Source: Caenorhabditis elegans
Taxonomy: Eukaryota > Nematoda > Chromadorea > Rhabditida > Rhabditidae
NCBI RefSeq assembly: GCF_000002985.6
Contig: NC_003283.11
Span: 4,216,001 to 4,280,000 of the forward strand
Direction of reading: 5' to 3'
Length of the DNA: 64,000 bases
Shown: positions 11,066 through 23,149 of the stretch, in pieces
Numbering within the stretch: position 1 is the first letter of the stretch
How the letters are laid out: every line of letters starts with the position of its first letter
Notes under the pieces: generated by a model
The model's database searches: none
Told to the model about the DNA's origin: nothing
What the model saw: only the letters and a program-made list of their open reading frames with translations
Position numbers and translations under genes: made by a program

Positions 11066-14000
11066 TTATCAACCAAATTTGTCACGTTCATATTTTGGTC
11101 TGGAAGCTAATTAAATTTCAAAGTCGAGAAATATGGAGTAACTTCGGTGTTTTTTTTTTGAATTAAAAGTTTTTATATATCGGATATTACTCTAAAAAGT
11201 TATAAAACGAAAGTAGATATAATCTAGTTTTGTAACTTCTGCGTTTTCCGGATCTTTCAATTGATTTTGTTTTGTACATTCTTTCTGCTATAGTTTCAAC
11301 ATTATTATAACATTTTCAGGCATTATTTTGGCAAAAAAATCTTAAATTAATTTTTAACTGTTGAGTTTTATTCCAATTTTGGAGTTTCAAATTTTGAGAG
11401 AAAAAAATCATTAAAAAATGTAAAAAAAATTCCAGAAACTGTTTTATATCTGTTTTTGGAGTATTGAGATATTAACCCACCTGCGCGCCCACTTTTAAAC
11501 CTTAATGGTAGGCATGCTCGTCTTTCCAGATACCTGCCTCGTGCTTGCCTACCTCGTGCCTATTATTGCCTATTTACCAGATGTGAAATCATACAAGATC
11601 CGATATTTTTTGTGTGTTTGTTACCTGAAAAATGATATCGAAGACCTAATTTAGACTAAGATTTCGAAAAATGTTTTAGATTTCGAATTTTTAACTTCAA
11701 AAACCAGCTGGTTCACAAACCTCAAAATGTTCTAGACTGTATATTCCGTTAATAAGTGAACAAGCCTATTGTCCGACGATTTTAAAAGCCTCATGCTGCT
11801 TACGGCACGATCTTCCTCAAAGCACCGTTTGTCACCTTTTGTTCCACAACTATCAATTATTTGTGAAACGGAAGAATTATAGGGGTCTTCCCCTTTTCTC
11901 GAGAATCGCCTCATTTTTCTCATCGGCTATTTTTCTCGTAACCTGATATCTATTATGGTATTGGGGAGTTTATGTATTCTTGATACATCTCAGAAACAAT
12001 ATATTCTTACACACAACGATGAGACCCCTACTTTCTCAGTTTAAAGATAGATTAATTATCAGTGATGCATAAATTAAACTACATATATTTTCTTGTCGTA
12101 TTTTTCTTATTAATTTTATTTCGCCAAGATGTGACGCAGAAATATGAACTTCTAGACTTGATATTTCTAGTCCAATGAATAAGAAATTATTTTAGGTTGA
12201 ACAAATTTTGATTTATTACGTTTTCTCGGACGTACTGTCTGATGAAATTAGCCTACATTAGTTAAAAATGAATAGAAGTTTTTTTAATAATTTAAAATTA
12301 TTAGGAATGATTTGAATTGAGTCCTACTTCCATAAAATTTTGTATTTCCAACTAAATAATAGTTTGAAATTATTTTTTGAAAATAAATTTCAGGTTTATT
12401 TTCAGATTAGAGTAATTATTTTCAAATAAATTATATATATATATATATATTATCATGTTCCAAAGAAATTATTTACGGTATGAGATACTTTCATTTTTGC
12501 CGCAAAAATATGCGCCAAAAATTGAATAATCGTGAATTTTAAGGAAAAATTTAAAAAAATCTAAGATTTTTTAACTTCGCGCCAAAAATATTTATTTCGC
12601 ACCAAAATTTTTAGAAAAACTGAATTTTGAATTTTGCTATCCAGTCTCCACACCTGAAACATAATCCAATAAATATCTGAAAGTTAACAAGTTTTTCCTA
12701 TTAATAGTCTCTACGTCAACTTTCGTTCCCACCTCATGTCCATTCTGGTGATCAATGAACATTTCGATATAATCAAGGTTCATTCAATTCAAGACTACCT
12801 TTCCCCACCCGAAAAAATCTTTTATTCATGTGGTACATCTAAACAAGTTGAAGTGAAGAAGGTGGACCAAAAATTCAATTGTTTTTTTTGAAAGTGGTGC
12901 CATCAAGAACTTGAGCGACAGCTTAGGTCGCTCTTTTTGTTTGGAGCAAAAGCTTGCAGATATATCTTGGATTTTAGTTTTTTTTCCTGTTCCTAACGAT
13001 TGTGATGCAAAAAAGCTAGTTCTTTAGATTTTTGTACAAAAGAAATCGTCACTTGTTTTTTCAGTTAGCGGGATCTAGGTATTCTTTCAAGACCCTGAGC
13101 ATTGAAATAATACGCGGAGAAGCCTGATTTGTTCAAATTCGTAATTTTTGTTAGATTTTTTTTCCGCGGAAATATTGGACGTGTTTTTTATATTTTTTCT
13201 GTAAACGTTTTTTTTGCGAGGAAATGTTTTTATCTCACTTTTTGACATCCAAAAAAACCCTGGAAAAAGGAAATTATTTCAGAGCATTTTTCAATACTTT
13301 ACAAGTTCGTCAAATGTGGATTTTTGCAGGCTTTTGATAATTTTTAGGCTTTCTAGAGGTAGTAAAACACTCTGGAAGCTTGAACGAAATTCAGGAAATT
13401 TTCTCGATCGCGCTGGGTAAAAAGTTTTATAGTTAGACTTCTTTCAAAAAACCCCCCGAAAAAGTTTCCAGAGTAACCCTAAAAATCATAAAATTTTTTG
13501 CAAAAACCATCCACTAAAATAGTGAAAAATGCACTGAAAAAAAAATCAAATAGACTTTTTTCTGACTCAAAATGCTCCCCTGATGTTAAAATTTTTCGTA
13601 AAGAGCTAAATTAGAGGAACTTCGCCTCCCAGCCTTCTGGTCAAACATAATTGTTACCAAAATTAGGAAGTGCCCTTTTTTTACCATTATACTTAACCCT
13701 ACCTATAATTAAATTAGACCAATTACTCCCCGAACCACTTTTCAAACTTCCCATTCTTCCTGTTCTATTTAAAACCAACTTTTTGAGTGAAAAATTACAA
13801 ATTGTGAAGGTCGAACAACACAATGAGAAACCACTAATTCAATAATAAAACTTTTTTGCTCTTTTGCTCAGGACTGTCATTAATAAATTATGAGCTCTTA
13901 GAATGACCTCCTTACTCCCCACCCTCAATGAATGTCGTATTATTTAGTAGCACAGTGGAGGGGGAAACTTTTCTCGTGAGAAGTTGGAAGAAAAATGGCG

Positions 14001-14631
14001 TCAGATTTCGTTAAGTTAACTATTTTCAATTTTACGCTGGTTTATTTTATTTCTCTTCACAAAATTTTTTGCCGAAAAATAAGGTCATGCCTACGTGCCT
14101 GCCTCATACCTAACTTATGTGAAAGCAAAAGGTAGGCGTAGGCAGTCTAGTGGGGAGGTAGGTAACCTACGCTAACTCAAAAGGTTTTTTGTGAAAAGTA
14201 TCAATTTTAAATAAATTCGAAGCCCAGCAAAATTAATAAAACTGGAAGGCGGTCTATTGGAAGGCCTACGCCACAAAATTTTCACTTCTCTAGGCACTCG
14301 TTTACCCATCTTCGTACCTACGTCTCAAGCTTAAATTCTCAGTAAATCGGCTATTTTCGACGTCACATCTCTTTGAGCCAAGTCAAATTTCGAAATAATC
14401 ATTCAAAAAACAAAATAATGTTCCACTACAGCTTGAAGTGGAAAAATATCGAAAAAAAAAACTATTAAAATTGTTGTTTTGTCGTCGAAAAACATCCGTT
14501 TCCAGTCCAGTTTTAATGATTCCACGATTTTGATTGTTCTCAGAATCTCGTAGGTTTGAGCCAGCAAAACTTTTTTTGGCGAGACCCCCAATACAAATAT
14601 ACTTTTTTTTTGAAGAACAAAGTGTTCTTTA
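11066..14631. other. Gene-free stretch with minor repeats
   Basis: No gene recognised. It holds TGCCTACC-type words at 11490-11580 and 14085-14340 and a TA dinucleotide run at 12431-12451. Short ORFs lack coding signals. Confidence 0.45.
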
Positions 14632-14633
14632 AA

Positions 14634-14674
<41 letters not shown>
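14632..14674. repeat. TA microsatellite
   Basis: About 40 bases of alternating TA. It generates meaningless IYIYIY ORFs on both strands. Shorter TA runs lie at 12431-12451 and 41166-41182. Confidence 0.9.
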
Positions 14675-14676
<2 letters not shown>

Positions 14677-15305
14677 ATGATAACTCGAGTCAATTGGTTT
14701 TCATTTTGCAATATTTTGAACTTTATTGTGTTAGTTTTCAATTTCATCAAACCATAACACAACGGAAATGTTGACTTCTTTGAAGAATAAGTATATTACT
14801 TTTTGGTCCATAAAAAATGGGACTTCTTGGGCTGCTTCCAATTCTTCCAATTTCCTGTTTCCAGTAACAATTTCCATATATTTCTTCAAATGTCTGAGAC
14901 TGGAACTTTGATATCTGAAAAAAAGTTGTAAGTTAATTCATCATATTCAACGATATATATTTCGAGAAGCATTCCTCAATATGCCAAACTACTCGGAATC
15001 CGTCACAGACAAGTTAGAAGAAAATGTTTTATTGGTTAGAACTGGCGTCATATTGGTTTTGGTGAATTTTGGTAAAAAAATTTTTTAATGAGTTTTAGAA
15101 CTGTAAATTATTATTATTTTTATCTAGGTATACTTACTTACTTACTTAGGATACTTAGACCATCCGTTTTTCAGGAATAAAAAAATCATAAAAAAAATAT
15201 TCTTCAAAATTATAACTGTGTTTTTATTCGGGATAGTTTTTTTTCGAGTTCAAGCTAATTTTATTTCCTCAAATAATTTAGCTTTAAGTAAATGATAAAC
15301 TCGCT

Positions 15306-15340
15306 GACCAATAAGCGACGTGGCACACCGCTGATTGGTC
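15306..15340. repeat. CCAAT palindrome, copy 1
   Basis: GACCAATAAGCG (15306-15317) is matched by CGCTGATTGGTC (15329-15340), an inverted repeat with one mismatch and an 11-base loop. It contains an inverted pair of CCAAT boxes. A near copy starts exactly 300 bases further on. Confidence 0.6.
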
Positions 15341-15605
15341 GGAATCAGAAGCGGGCTGAAATGAAAAATTTTTGGGCAGTTCGACAACTATAGAGTTCAG
15401 TTTGAGATTTAAAAAAAATTAGCAAATTAAAAATCTGAAAAATTCAATCTTAATTCTGGGAACTATAGATTTTTCGCGGATTGCCAAATTTGAAACTTTC
15501 CGATAGTCTGATATTTTGGCAATTGGCGAATTGTCGAATTGGCAAAAATTCGTCGAATCTTATTTTTTTCGCGCCTATTTTCGAAATAAAGTAATATATG
15601 ATGTT

Positions 15606-15640
15606 GACCAATCAGCGATGCGCCTTGTCGCTAATTGGTC
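15606..15640. repeat. CCAAT palindrome, copy 2
   Basis: GACCAATCAGCGA (15606-15618) pairs with TCGCTAATTGGTC (15628-15640) with one mismatch and a 9-base loop. It starts exactly 300 bp after copy 1, and the two share the GACCAAT...ATTGGTC frame and a CAGGG/CGGAA flank. Confidence 0.6.
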
Positions 15641-16603
15641 AGGGCTATTTTCATTTGCGCGCAAAATTGAAATTTAGGTAAATTAGCGATTTCTGTGCTA
15701 GAAGAATAGTTGAATGGAATATTGGAATATTACTAAACAGTTGTTCCTTTTTTTTCGAAAATCAAATCGAATAGCCAATTTTCTGGTCCAAAAAATGTTC
15801 CCCTTCCCCCTCCTCCCTAGAACTAAATTTCCGCAGACAATTTGATTTTTGCCATACATTCGCACATTCTAGTTTTGTTTCATGTTTTATGTTTTATTCG
15901 TGGAACAAAAACAAACGTGTTCTATGAATATTTTTGTGGATTTTAATTTTTTTTTGTAAAATAAGAAGATACCCTACAAAAGAAAACCATAAATTTTGCG
16001 GAAGTGATGCTGCGCTTTTTCTTTTTAAATTTTTTTTCTGCAAAACACACAAGTTTTGATTGAATTTTACCGCATGGTTCAAGTGGATGATGAGTAGATC
16101 ACGTTGTGAGGCATCCGTCCGTGAAGTACTATGATTCAGTTGAGGTGGAGCACGTAACTTTTCTCTAGGTGTAGACTTCAGAATTGTAAATGATGTGTAC
16201 GTATTTGTGTGATGTCTCAAATTTTATCCAAGTTCACAAGCAAAAATAACAGCAAAAAAAAACTTTGACGTAATTTTTTATGTACTCTTTCAATTGGAAA
16301 AATAAATCTGTCATATTCAGGGAGATTTTAATTTTGTTGCAAATTGAGTTGATAGTTTGTAAATTTCATGAAACTTGGCGCTCTTTCAAATTTAAAAAAT
16401 ATTTTTAGGAGCATCGCAGAATTTCTACTATTTTACAGTTTTTTAAAACAGAAATACATTTATTTTTTATTTTTTAATTATTTTTTAATTTTTCTAATTT
16501 TAATGATTTTTATAGAAAATGTTTACCCAAAGCTTAGGCAAAGTTCAAAATTCTCGAAAAAATTGGGACTTTTCTGAAAAATTTAGAACATTGTCGCATG
16601 CTC

Positions 16604-16690
16604 GGACTTAAGCTTAACCTTATAGTTAGCTTTAGTCTTAGGCTTAGGTTTAGGCTTGGACTTAGGCTTAGGCTTAGGCTGAGGCTTTGG
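16604..16690 (+). repeat. Telomere-like tract (TTAGGC)n
   Basis: Words CTTAGGCTTAGG, TTTAGGCTT and CTTAGGCTTAGGCT run for about 85 bp with few errors, closer to the pure C. elegans telomere repeat than the tract in nlp-9 intron 1. Interstitial tracts of this kind are common on C. elegans chromosome arms. Confidence 0.8.
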
Positions 16691-17793
16691 CGGGTATTAT
16701 TGTTTTTTAATATTTCGAAAAATTAGCTCAAAAAATAGTTTGATCTTTATTTTAGATTTTTTTGCATTTTAAGATTGAACAACCTAACTTTCATTTAAGA
16801 TTTTCGTTCTTTCGTATATTAGAAATTACATGTAAAAACTGAATAAATAAGCAAAAAATTCGAATGAATCAGCACTCTTTCCCAAAAAAAGAAACATAGT
16901 GACCTACTTGAAATATGGGGATTAAATTTTCAAAGACCTCAGCTTGGTATTTGAGTATCTAAACCCCTTTTGATGCCCTGAAGGCTTTTTTGCCCCCCTC
17001 CCTCAAAACTAGCTACCACGTTTCACAACTTCTGAATCTTCTTCCCCGGTGACGTTGCCAGAAGTTGCAATAATTTTAATGTTTCCAACTCACCCCCACG
17101 CAATTGTTTACTTTATGTATCTTCCGTAGCCACTACTAATAAAACTACCAATCTTCCTTCTTCCTTCCTGCACCCCAATAAATTTGTCTCAAGAACAAGT
17201 AGAGCAGGAGATGACATCTAAATGTTGGTGGGGCTCTGCGCTCATTCGCGACAACTAAGCGCGCGCACTTGACTCTGCGTTAGTCCTGTGTTGTGAAGTC
17301 ACCATAAAAATACGTTTGCTTTTCACGCCTTCTCTCCGTTTCTCCATCCATCTCAAATTGAGGAGGAGAAGCTTTTCTCAGTTTTAACGGATTTACACTC
17401 TAAAGGACATTCAGACACGCCCACACCTCTCAAGTGCCTACCACCATGTTTTAATCTCCCGCATGTTTTTGCGCTTTTGATTCCAGAAAAAAAGTGAGGT
17501 CACTTTAATGTTTTTTTCGGCTAGCAGGTGCTAATTTTGATCCGAGGATTATAGTGTTTTCAATGAATACCCCCGCAGTTTATCCATATTAAAAGTTTTG
17601 CTAGTTTCCGATTGGTAGCACCAAAAGTTTTAGTATACATACGTTCAGTCTTAACGGGAGCTATAGTTTTTTAATATGTAGCCAAAGTTTTTAATTTTAG
17701 CAGCTTATATTTTACAAAAATTTTAACTGGAAACTTATAAAAAAATTTTTTTTTCGTTGACACTTTTCTGATAATCGCTAAGACAATGCTTTC
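16691..17793. other. Gene-free stretch with a GC-richer island at 16920-17480
   Basis: The island includes GACGTTGCC, GCGCGCGCAC, CTCTCCGTTTCTCC and GAGGAGGAGAAG and stands out from the AT-rich surroundings. No ORF, tRNA fold or family motif is evident. It could be a regulatory region or an unannotated RNA. Confidence 0.35.
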
Positions 17794-18149
17794 TTAAAGG
17801 TGGAGTAGCGCCAGTGAGAAAAATGTTAAAAACTACTCCTATGGTGTCAAAATGACCGAATATCATAGTAAAACTTTTCAAACATTTTTTTGAATTTTTT
17901 TTAAATTTTGGAAGTCGACCACAAAAAAATTTTTTGTACAATTTTTATACTGTAATTGTGATTCAATTATTTGTATTAAAACCCTCCCCTTCCTCAAAAG
18001 CTCATATTTTTCAAAATTTTGGTAATTTGCCAAAACTTTGACCGGAGATTATGAAAAATCTAAAATTTTTTTGGGGTGTTTTATTATGATATTCGGTCGA
18101 AAATAAATGTATTTAGACAAAATTCCTACGGGCGCTACTCCACCTTTAA
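17794..18149. mobile_element. TTAA-flanked palindromic element (PALTTAA-like)
   Basis: The element begins TTAAAGGTGGAGTAGCGCC and ends GGGCGCTACTCCACCTTTAA, so the ends are inverted copies and both overlap a TTAA. TTAA targets are typical of piggyBac-type elements and their non-autonomous derivatives; C. elegans has palindromic families of this kind. Length is 356 bp with no coding content. A single end is present at 24513 and a degraded internal piece at about 23645-23720. Confidence 0.75.
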
Positions 18150-18949
18150 AGGCGCACGGATTTGTCCGGAAGGGTTGCCGCAAGATAACAGATACTGTAG
18201 CCTCTCCTAATTTTCAGGTAATTATCTATTTTCGTGATGGGACCCAACAAAATCTGAACAAAATCATGCGTATCTAGGTAGAGGTTTCTGAAGGCGTTTG
18301 GATAAAGATTGAAGGCTTGAAATCTTTATTTTGCAAAACAATATTTCGGCTCAATTTTGCATCATTATAACAATATTTTGTTGAAGTTTTGCTGATCCGG
18401 ATTTTCAATCAGTTGTATTTATTTAGGGGGTTTTAAGCATCTTGAATGATTAATTATTCGAACCAGCTGGATCCTGAGGAGTGCCTGAAAAAAACTAGCA
18501 GCCATTTTTCTCAATTAATAATCAGAGGTAATATATATTGTCAGAGTAAAAAACTGTGCCATCGAATTTATCTGAAACTGAGTATGCGAGAATTCCCCTT
18601 AAACCTCATGAGGCTATTCTCTCACCATTTAACAATTGTCTACATTTTTTTCTCATGAAACATTTATACAAACTATTTTCTCTCTCAGTTTTTTCGTTAA
18701 CGGAATCCCTAAACTTGTAACTTCATACCCCCTTACGTCTTTTCTTGGTCTTTTGTCCTCTTATCCGAAATTAGATATTGCTCCCTTTTTTCGGGATTTG
18801 TAGCCGATTTGGAGTTGGTATTCTGTTTGAGGAAAAGAAAGTTCAGAATTTCACTTTTCGTTTGTTTGTAACGTTTGTATATAGTTTTTAAATTTAGCGG
18901 GAAGATCCAATTTTTTGGGAAAAAAAATTTTACGCGAAATTCAAATTGC
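18150..18949. other. Gene-free stretch
   Basis: No gene recognised. A 70-codon plus-strand ORF at 18446-18658 and a minus-strand ORF from 19131 lack splice sites and family motifs. Confidence 0.4.
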
Positions 18950-19440
18950 CACAGAAACAAGAGAATTTCTGGAATTTTCTTTAAAGTTCTGAACAGTTTC
19001 AATAATTTCTGGAAAGTTTCAGATATCTTAGAAAAGTTCTGGAATTTCACGAAAACTTTTGGAAATATCAAGAAAAATCTGGAAAAAAAAACTAGAAACT
19101 TTAGTAAGGCTCTCGAAACTTCTGGAAACATCTATAAAAATTTGGAAAAATATGCAAACTTCTGGGTTCTGAAATTTTTTTTTCAATTTTTTGGAAACTC
19201 CTAAAAATCTGGACAAAAACTAGAAATTTTAGTAAGGTTCGAAAAATTCTTAGAAAAAAAAACAGTTCGAGTCAGTTCGGGAAGCTTTGAAAATTTTCTG
19301 GACAGTTTCAGCAATTTTTGAAAAGTTTTGGAAGTTTCTGGAAACATCTAGAAAAATTTTGAAAAATCTAGAAATTTTTTTAAATTTCTAGAAAAGCTTG
19401 CAATCTTCTGGAAACTCCTAAAAAATATGGAAAGTCATAT
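18950..19440. repeat. TTCTGGAA-rich tract (heat-shock-element-like array)
   Basis: Dense repeats of TTCTGGAAA and AGAAA. Perfect three-unit heat shock elements lie at 19115-19127 (GAAacTTCtgGAA) and 19331-19343 (GAAgtTTCtgGAA). The tract ends about 1 kb upstream of nlp-13. Confidence 0.6.
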
Positions 19441-20417
19441 TATAGTTTGTAGTTTGTGACGTCATAGCTCAATGTATCTAAAAGAAAACTTAGTGCCAAC
19501 TTACACATAGGATAGTTGTACAGTCGACGAATTGCGTTCGCCCGTGAAGCTATAGCTTTAATTATTCGAAATACTTCCTCAAAATGAAAAAAAAATTCTG
19601 AAGGTGTTCTGTGATATTTGCTTCCATTTTTTTAACTCACTCATTTTGTTTTTTTCAACTTTTTTCAACAAAAATATCTCAAACATCGCCCACCCCCCTC
19701 AAATTCGTCATGTTTCGTCGTCAATTTTCCTTTTTTACTATACGTTTTCATCATACAGCCTACAACAAAAATCTGCTATCTCATTAGTCAAAAATCTCAA
19801 AAAATGTTAGTCACTATGCTAGATTTTTACAGTAAAAAATGTCTAATGACGTTCCTAATTAGTGAATCTTGGTTTTTGTCCATCAGCTCCCCGAAAAACA
19901 AAAGAAAACCCTTATTAAAGAAGCCACCAAGCCATGGAAACTCTCATTGTTCTTCTTCTACCATTTTTTCTTGACTTGTCATTTTGAATAATTTCGTTCA
20001 TTTTCTCATTTTTCCATTTACGGTAGGCTTTCAAGATTGATAGGTTCACCTCTTTTTTATGACGTCAAGAACGAGAAAAAAAACGGCGAGGAGGAAAAGG
20101 GCGTGTCCTATTGAGATTGAGATGCTCTTGGAGCAGCACACTTTGCTGTTGAACAGCAGCCGGGATGTTTTAAAATTTTCTGGTGTTTCAGAGAACGATA
20201 CCATCAATTTTTGTGAAAAAGCTTAGTGTGAAATTAAGCTAGACTCTTTCATGTGATTTTTAAAAATAACAAGGGCTTCGGTCTAGACTAGATTTCTTGA
20301 ACTTGAACTAACTAGAAGTCCACATTTTTTTCTATTTTTTTCCATAATTTTATACATTATGGATGCTCCCTTTTACTTTTTACACCATCACTTCCACTAA
20401 AAAATTCTTTCTTCCAG
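19441..20417 (+). promoter_or_regulatory. Upstream region of nlp-13
   Basis: No gene. It contains a GC-richer segment at 20059-20170 with TGACGTCA and a GCTGTTGAACAGCAGC inverted repeat. It ends in a CTTCCAG at 20411-20417, ten bases before the nlp-13 ATG, which fits an SL trans-splice acceptor. Confidence 0.45.
20060..20067. promoter_or_regulatory. CRE palindrome upstream of nlp-13
   Basis: A perfect TGACGTCA, the CREB/ATF site, lies 360 bases upstream of the nlp-13 start inside a GC-richer segment. nlp-9 has the same 8-mer in its first intron. Binding by the worm CREB homologue is inference. Confidence 0.4.
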
Positions 20418-20426
20418 GGTTCCAAC

Positions 20427-21732
20427 ATGCAACGATCTCTTCAGATCTTCTGCATCATGTCCGCCATCGCAATGGCATACAGTCAAGGTTTGTGTTGTGT
20501 CATTTGATCAGAAACAACCAAACATTAAAGGCGAAATTCGAACCTTTTCCTCCTAATTTCATTGACTAATTGTAACAAAATCCTCTGAGCTTCAAAAATG
20601 ATGTCAGCTCAGCGGAATCTTTGCAACTGAACACTTTCCAAAATTCCCAAAATTCCCAAAATTTTTAAGGTAGTCGTGACGATAATCAGAGTGCAAAGCG
20701 CAACGATTTCTCCCGTGACATCATGTCATTTGGAAAGAGGTCTGGAAACACAGCCGACTTGTATGATCGGAGAATTATGGCTTTTGGAAAGAGACAACCA
20801 AGTGTAAGTTGGTGGAAGTTGGGCAATATATTAGAAAAGTACAGTAATCCTACCGTAATCTGATAGTAACTAGTGGTAGTTGAGGTGCCATGTATTTATA
20901 TAAAATGAGCCATGTTCTCCCAATATTTTTTTTGTATTTAATTTATCTGAGAATAGCTTCAATTTCAATTGAAACAATTGAAAAGACTCCCAAAAAATGT
21001 CTAAAAGTCCGACAATTAATCAAAACTCTTTTCCGGTAGTTTACAATTTTCAGACATTTTTATGAGTACTTTTTCCTTTGCAACAATTAAAATTTAAGCG
21101 ATACTACATTTCCGCGATACTTGAATTTAAGTAATCAATATTCTATAACAGAATTTCAATGAATAATATTAAGAAAACATGCCACGCTGTCTCATTTTGT
21201 AGAATTGCTCGCAAACCTCGGCTGCGCATGATCCTTGAGGATCTCGGTGATGGGCTCAAACTAAAATCTAAAAACTACAAACTACACATTACACTACAGT
21301 AAAACAAATTACTTTAATCTAACCCAGTCATGTTACCAATTGATACTACTTCGCTAAATTAGGCCGCGGTAGACTACATAATTTTCCGCGAGACTTGAAT
21401 TTTGTCGGCTGCTCACCCCAACTATGATAAATACATAATAACCTATCATATTTCAGTACGACAGAGACATCATGTCATTCGGCAAACGATCGGCTCCCAG
21501 CGACTTCTCGCGAGACATCATGAGCTTCGGAAAGCGATCCTCCTCTATGGTACTACCCTCTTTTTCTTATTTTCTACGTCGTTTCCGTAATCCATCTATT
21601 CTACAGTACGACCGTGACATCATGTCATTCGGCAAACGTTCACCCGTCGACTACGATCGTCCGATTATGGCATTCGGAAAGCGGGCCGAGGACTACGAAC
21701 GTCAGATCATGGCCTTCGGACGGCGCAAGTAA
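20427..21732 (+). CDS. nlp-13: Neuropeptide-like protein precursor NLP-13
   Basis: Exons are 20427-20487, 20670-20803, 21457-21549 and 21607-21732, 414 nt in all (137 residues plus stop). MQRSLQIFCIMSAIAMAYSQ is the signal peptide. KR cuts then release seven related peptides, each ending in a glycine that would be turned into a C-terminal amide: NDFSRDIMSFG, SGNTADLYDRRIMAFG, QPSYDRDIMSFG, SAPSDFSRDIMSFG, SSSMYDRDIMSFG, SPVDYDRPIMAFG and AEDYERQIMAFG (followed by RR). These are the known NLP-13 peptides. Exons 3 and 4 both begin with codons for YDRDIMSFGKR, a sign of internal exon duplication. Intron 3 is 57 nt, a multiple of three with no stop, so it could be retained in frame. Confidence 0.96.
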
Positions 21733-23149
21733 ACCATTTGGTTGATGACAATTGGGCACCCTTCATCTTGTGTATAATACTCGTTTAAGACTCATTTTAA
21801 AGCGTAATTTGATTTTTTTTTCATCTCATTTGAAATAAGAAAATTGTGTTGTTTCACCCCCTTCATCCCATTCAACAAGCGTTCAGTTTATTCGGATCTT
21901 TGTCTATTTCTTCTCTTGCCAATTCTCTATGCTTCCCTACTTATGATCTCATCATTCATTTCAACCTCCCCCCAAAAAAACCTCTCATCCCCACCTTTTT
22001 CTTATGTGCGTGCGCAGACGGACGAAAAAAAATGAAGTTGAATGTTAGACCATGTTTCCGATTTTTGAGAATGTGGATTTCGGCAGCAGGATTGTTGAGA
22101 AACTATCTAATATTGAACCAAAAATCTGGTACTGTACCCAATCGTTAACATTTAAAAATGTTCGCTCAAAATCAGCACAATTGCTCTATGACTAAAGATT
22201 TCCTTAAAAAAAATTCTGAAAATAAACAAGGAAACATTAAGCCTTGCTATTCCAGGGGTGATCACGTCAAACGGAAGCACGTCTCCGGAAATATTATCAA
22301 AACCGTGACTTTTCAGTTTTCTAGGCTAAGGTGACAAATTTATCGTGCTAAAAGGACATAGATTGAGTTAAATAGTAGACACATCAAGAAAAGGCAATAA
22401 AATTCGAAGTAATCTCAAAATATTTAAAAGTGTGCCGGATATAAAATTTTTGCAAAAAAAAGGAGAAACTGAAGTAAAGTTATCCTTTCAATTATATGGA
22501 TATGGACTAAAAATGATTTTTTTTCAAACATAAAAACATTGAATGTAAATCAGTCTGTAAAATAAAATATTTAAATTGTCATCCACCACTACATTTCCAA
22601 GAAAAAACTCAAACCATCATTGAACTCACTTTTGAATTTCAATTTAAAAACCATTGTGAAATTTCAGCGCAAAGGAATAACTTTTACGAAAGTTGTTTTC
22701 AGAACACTAAAAATTAATATCAATAAGCACTACCCTAACTATTTATACATCTTTATTAATCTTGTAGTCGATTTTTGACATTTTCACTAGTATTACAAAC
22801 TTGGAATTTTTCTAATGGCCTATGTTAATCACCTGCTAGAATATCATCTGTTCTGAAAAATATCTTTAATCTGTATTTTGCGACAGGCTGAACTTTCAGA
22901 GACTACACTGCTTCAATAAAGAAAAACTATTAACAGGAGTCAGAGAAAATGCTCAAATTTCATTGTAAAAACGCGTTACTAGATTCTTTAATTCAATAAG
23001 CCAAGAAATCAAAAAATTTCACATTTTCAAGTATTTTAGAGCTTTTCCTAAAAATCAATGCATGAGAATCAGCACTTAGTTCCAATATTTTTAAGAGTAG
23101 CTTGAAAATGAAATCGTTTGATTTATTTTGATTAGAATTTCAAATACAG
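21733..23149. other. Convergent intergenic region nlp-13 / srh gene
   Basis: It holds the nlp-13 3' UTR and, on the other strand, the 3' end of the srh gene. No strong canonical AATAAA follows nlp-13; AATAAG at 21834 is the nearest candidate. ORFs at 21844-22148 are out of frame and unsupported. Confidence 0.45.

Larger units (their letters stand above)
14675..16603. other. Gene-free stretch holding the paired CCAAT palindromes
   Basis: Apart from the two palindromes and a short TACTTACTTACT run near 15130, I see AT-rich sequence with no coding signal. The longest ORF, at 15894-16220 on the minus strand, has poly-K/L composition and no splice context. Confidence 0.4.

Noticed and set aside
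14403-14774. 119- and 72-codon ORFs with IYIYIY
   Set aside because: Driven by the TA microsatellite.
6184-20400. tRNA or snRNA genes in the gene-free gap
   Set aside because: I looked for T-loop GGTTCGAATCC-like words and cloverleaf arms and found none convincing; a tRNAscan and Rfam run would be needed to exclude them.
21844-22148. Two overlapping plus-strand ORFs after nlp-13
   Set aside because: Lie in the nlp-13 3' region, mutually out of frame, without splice or signal features.
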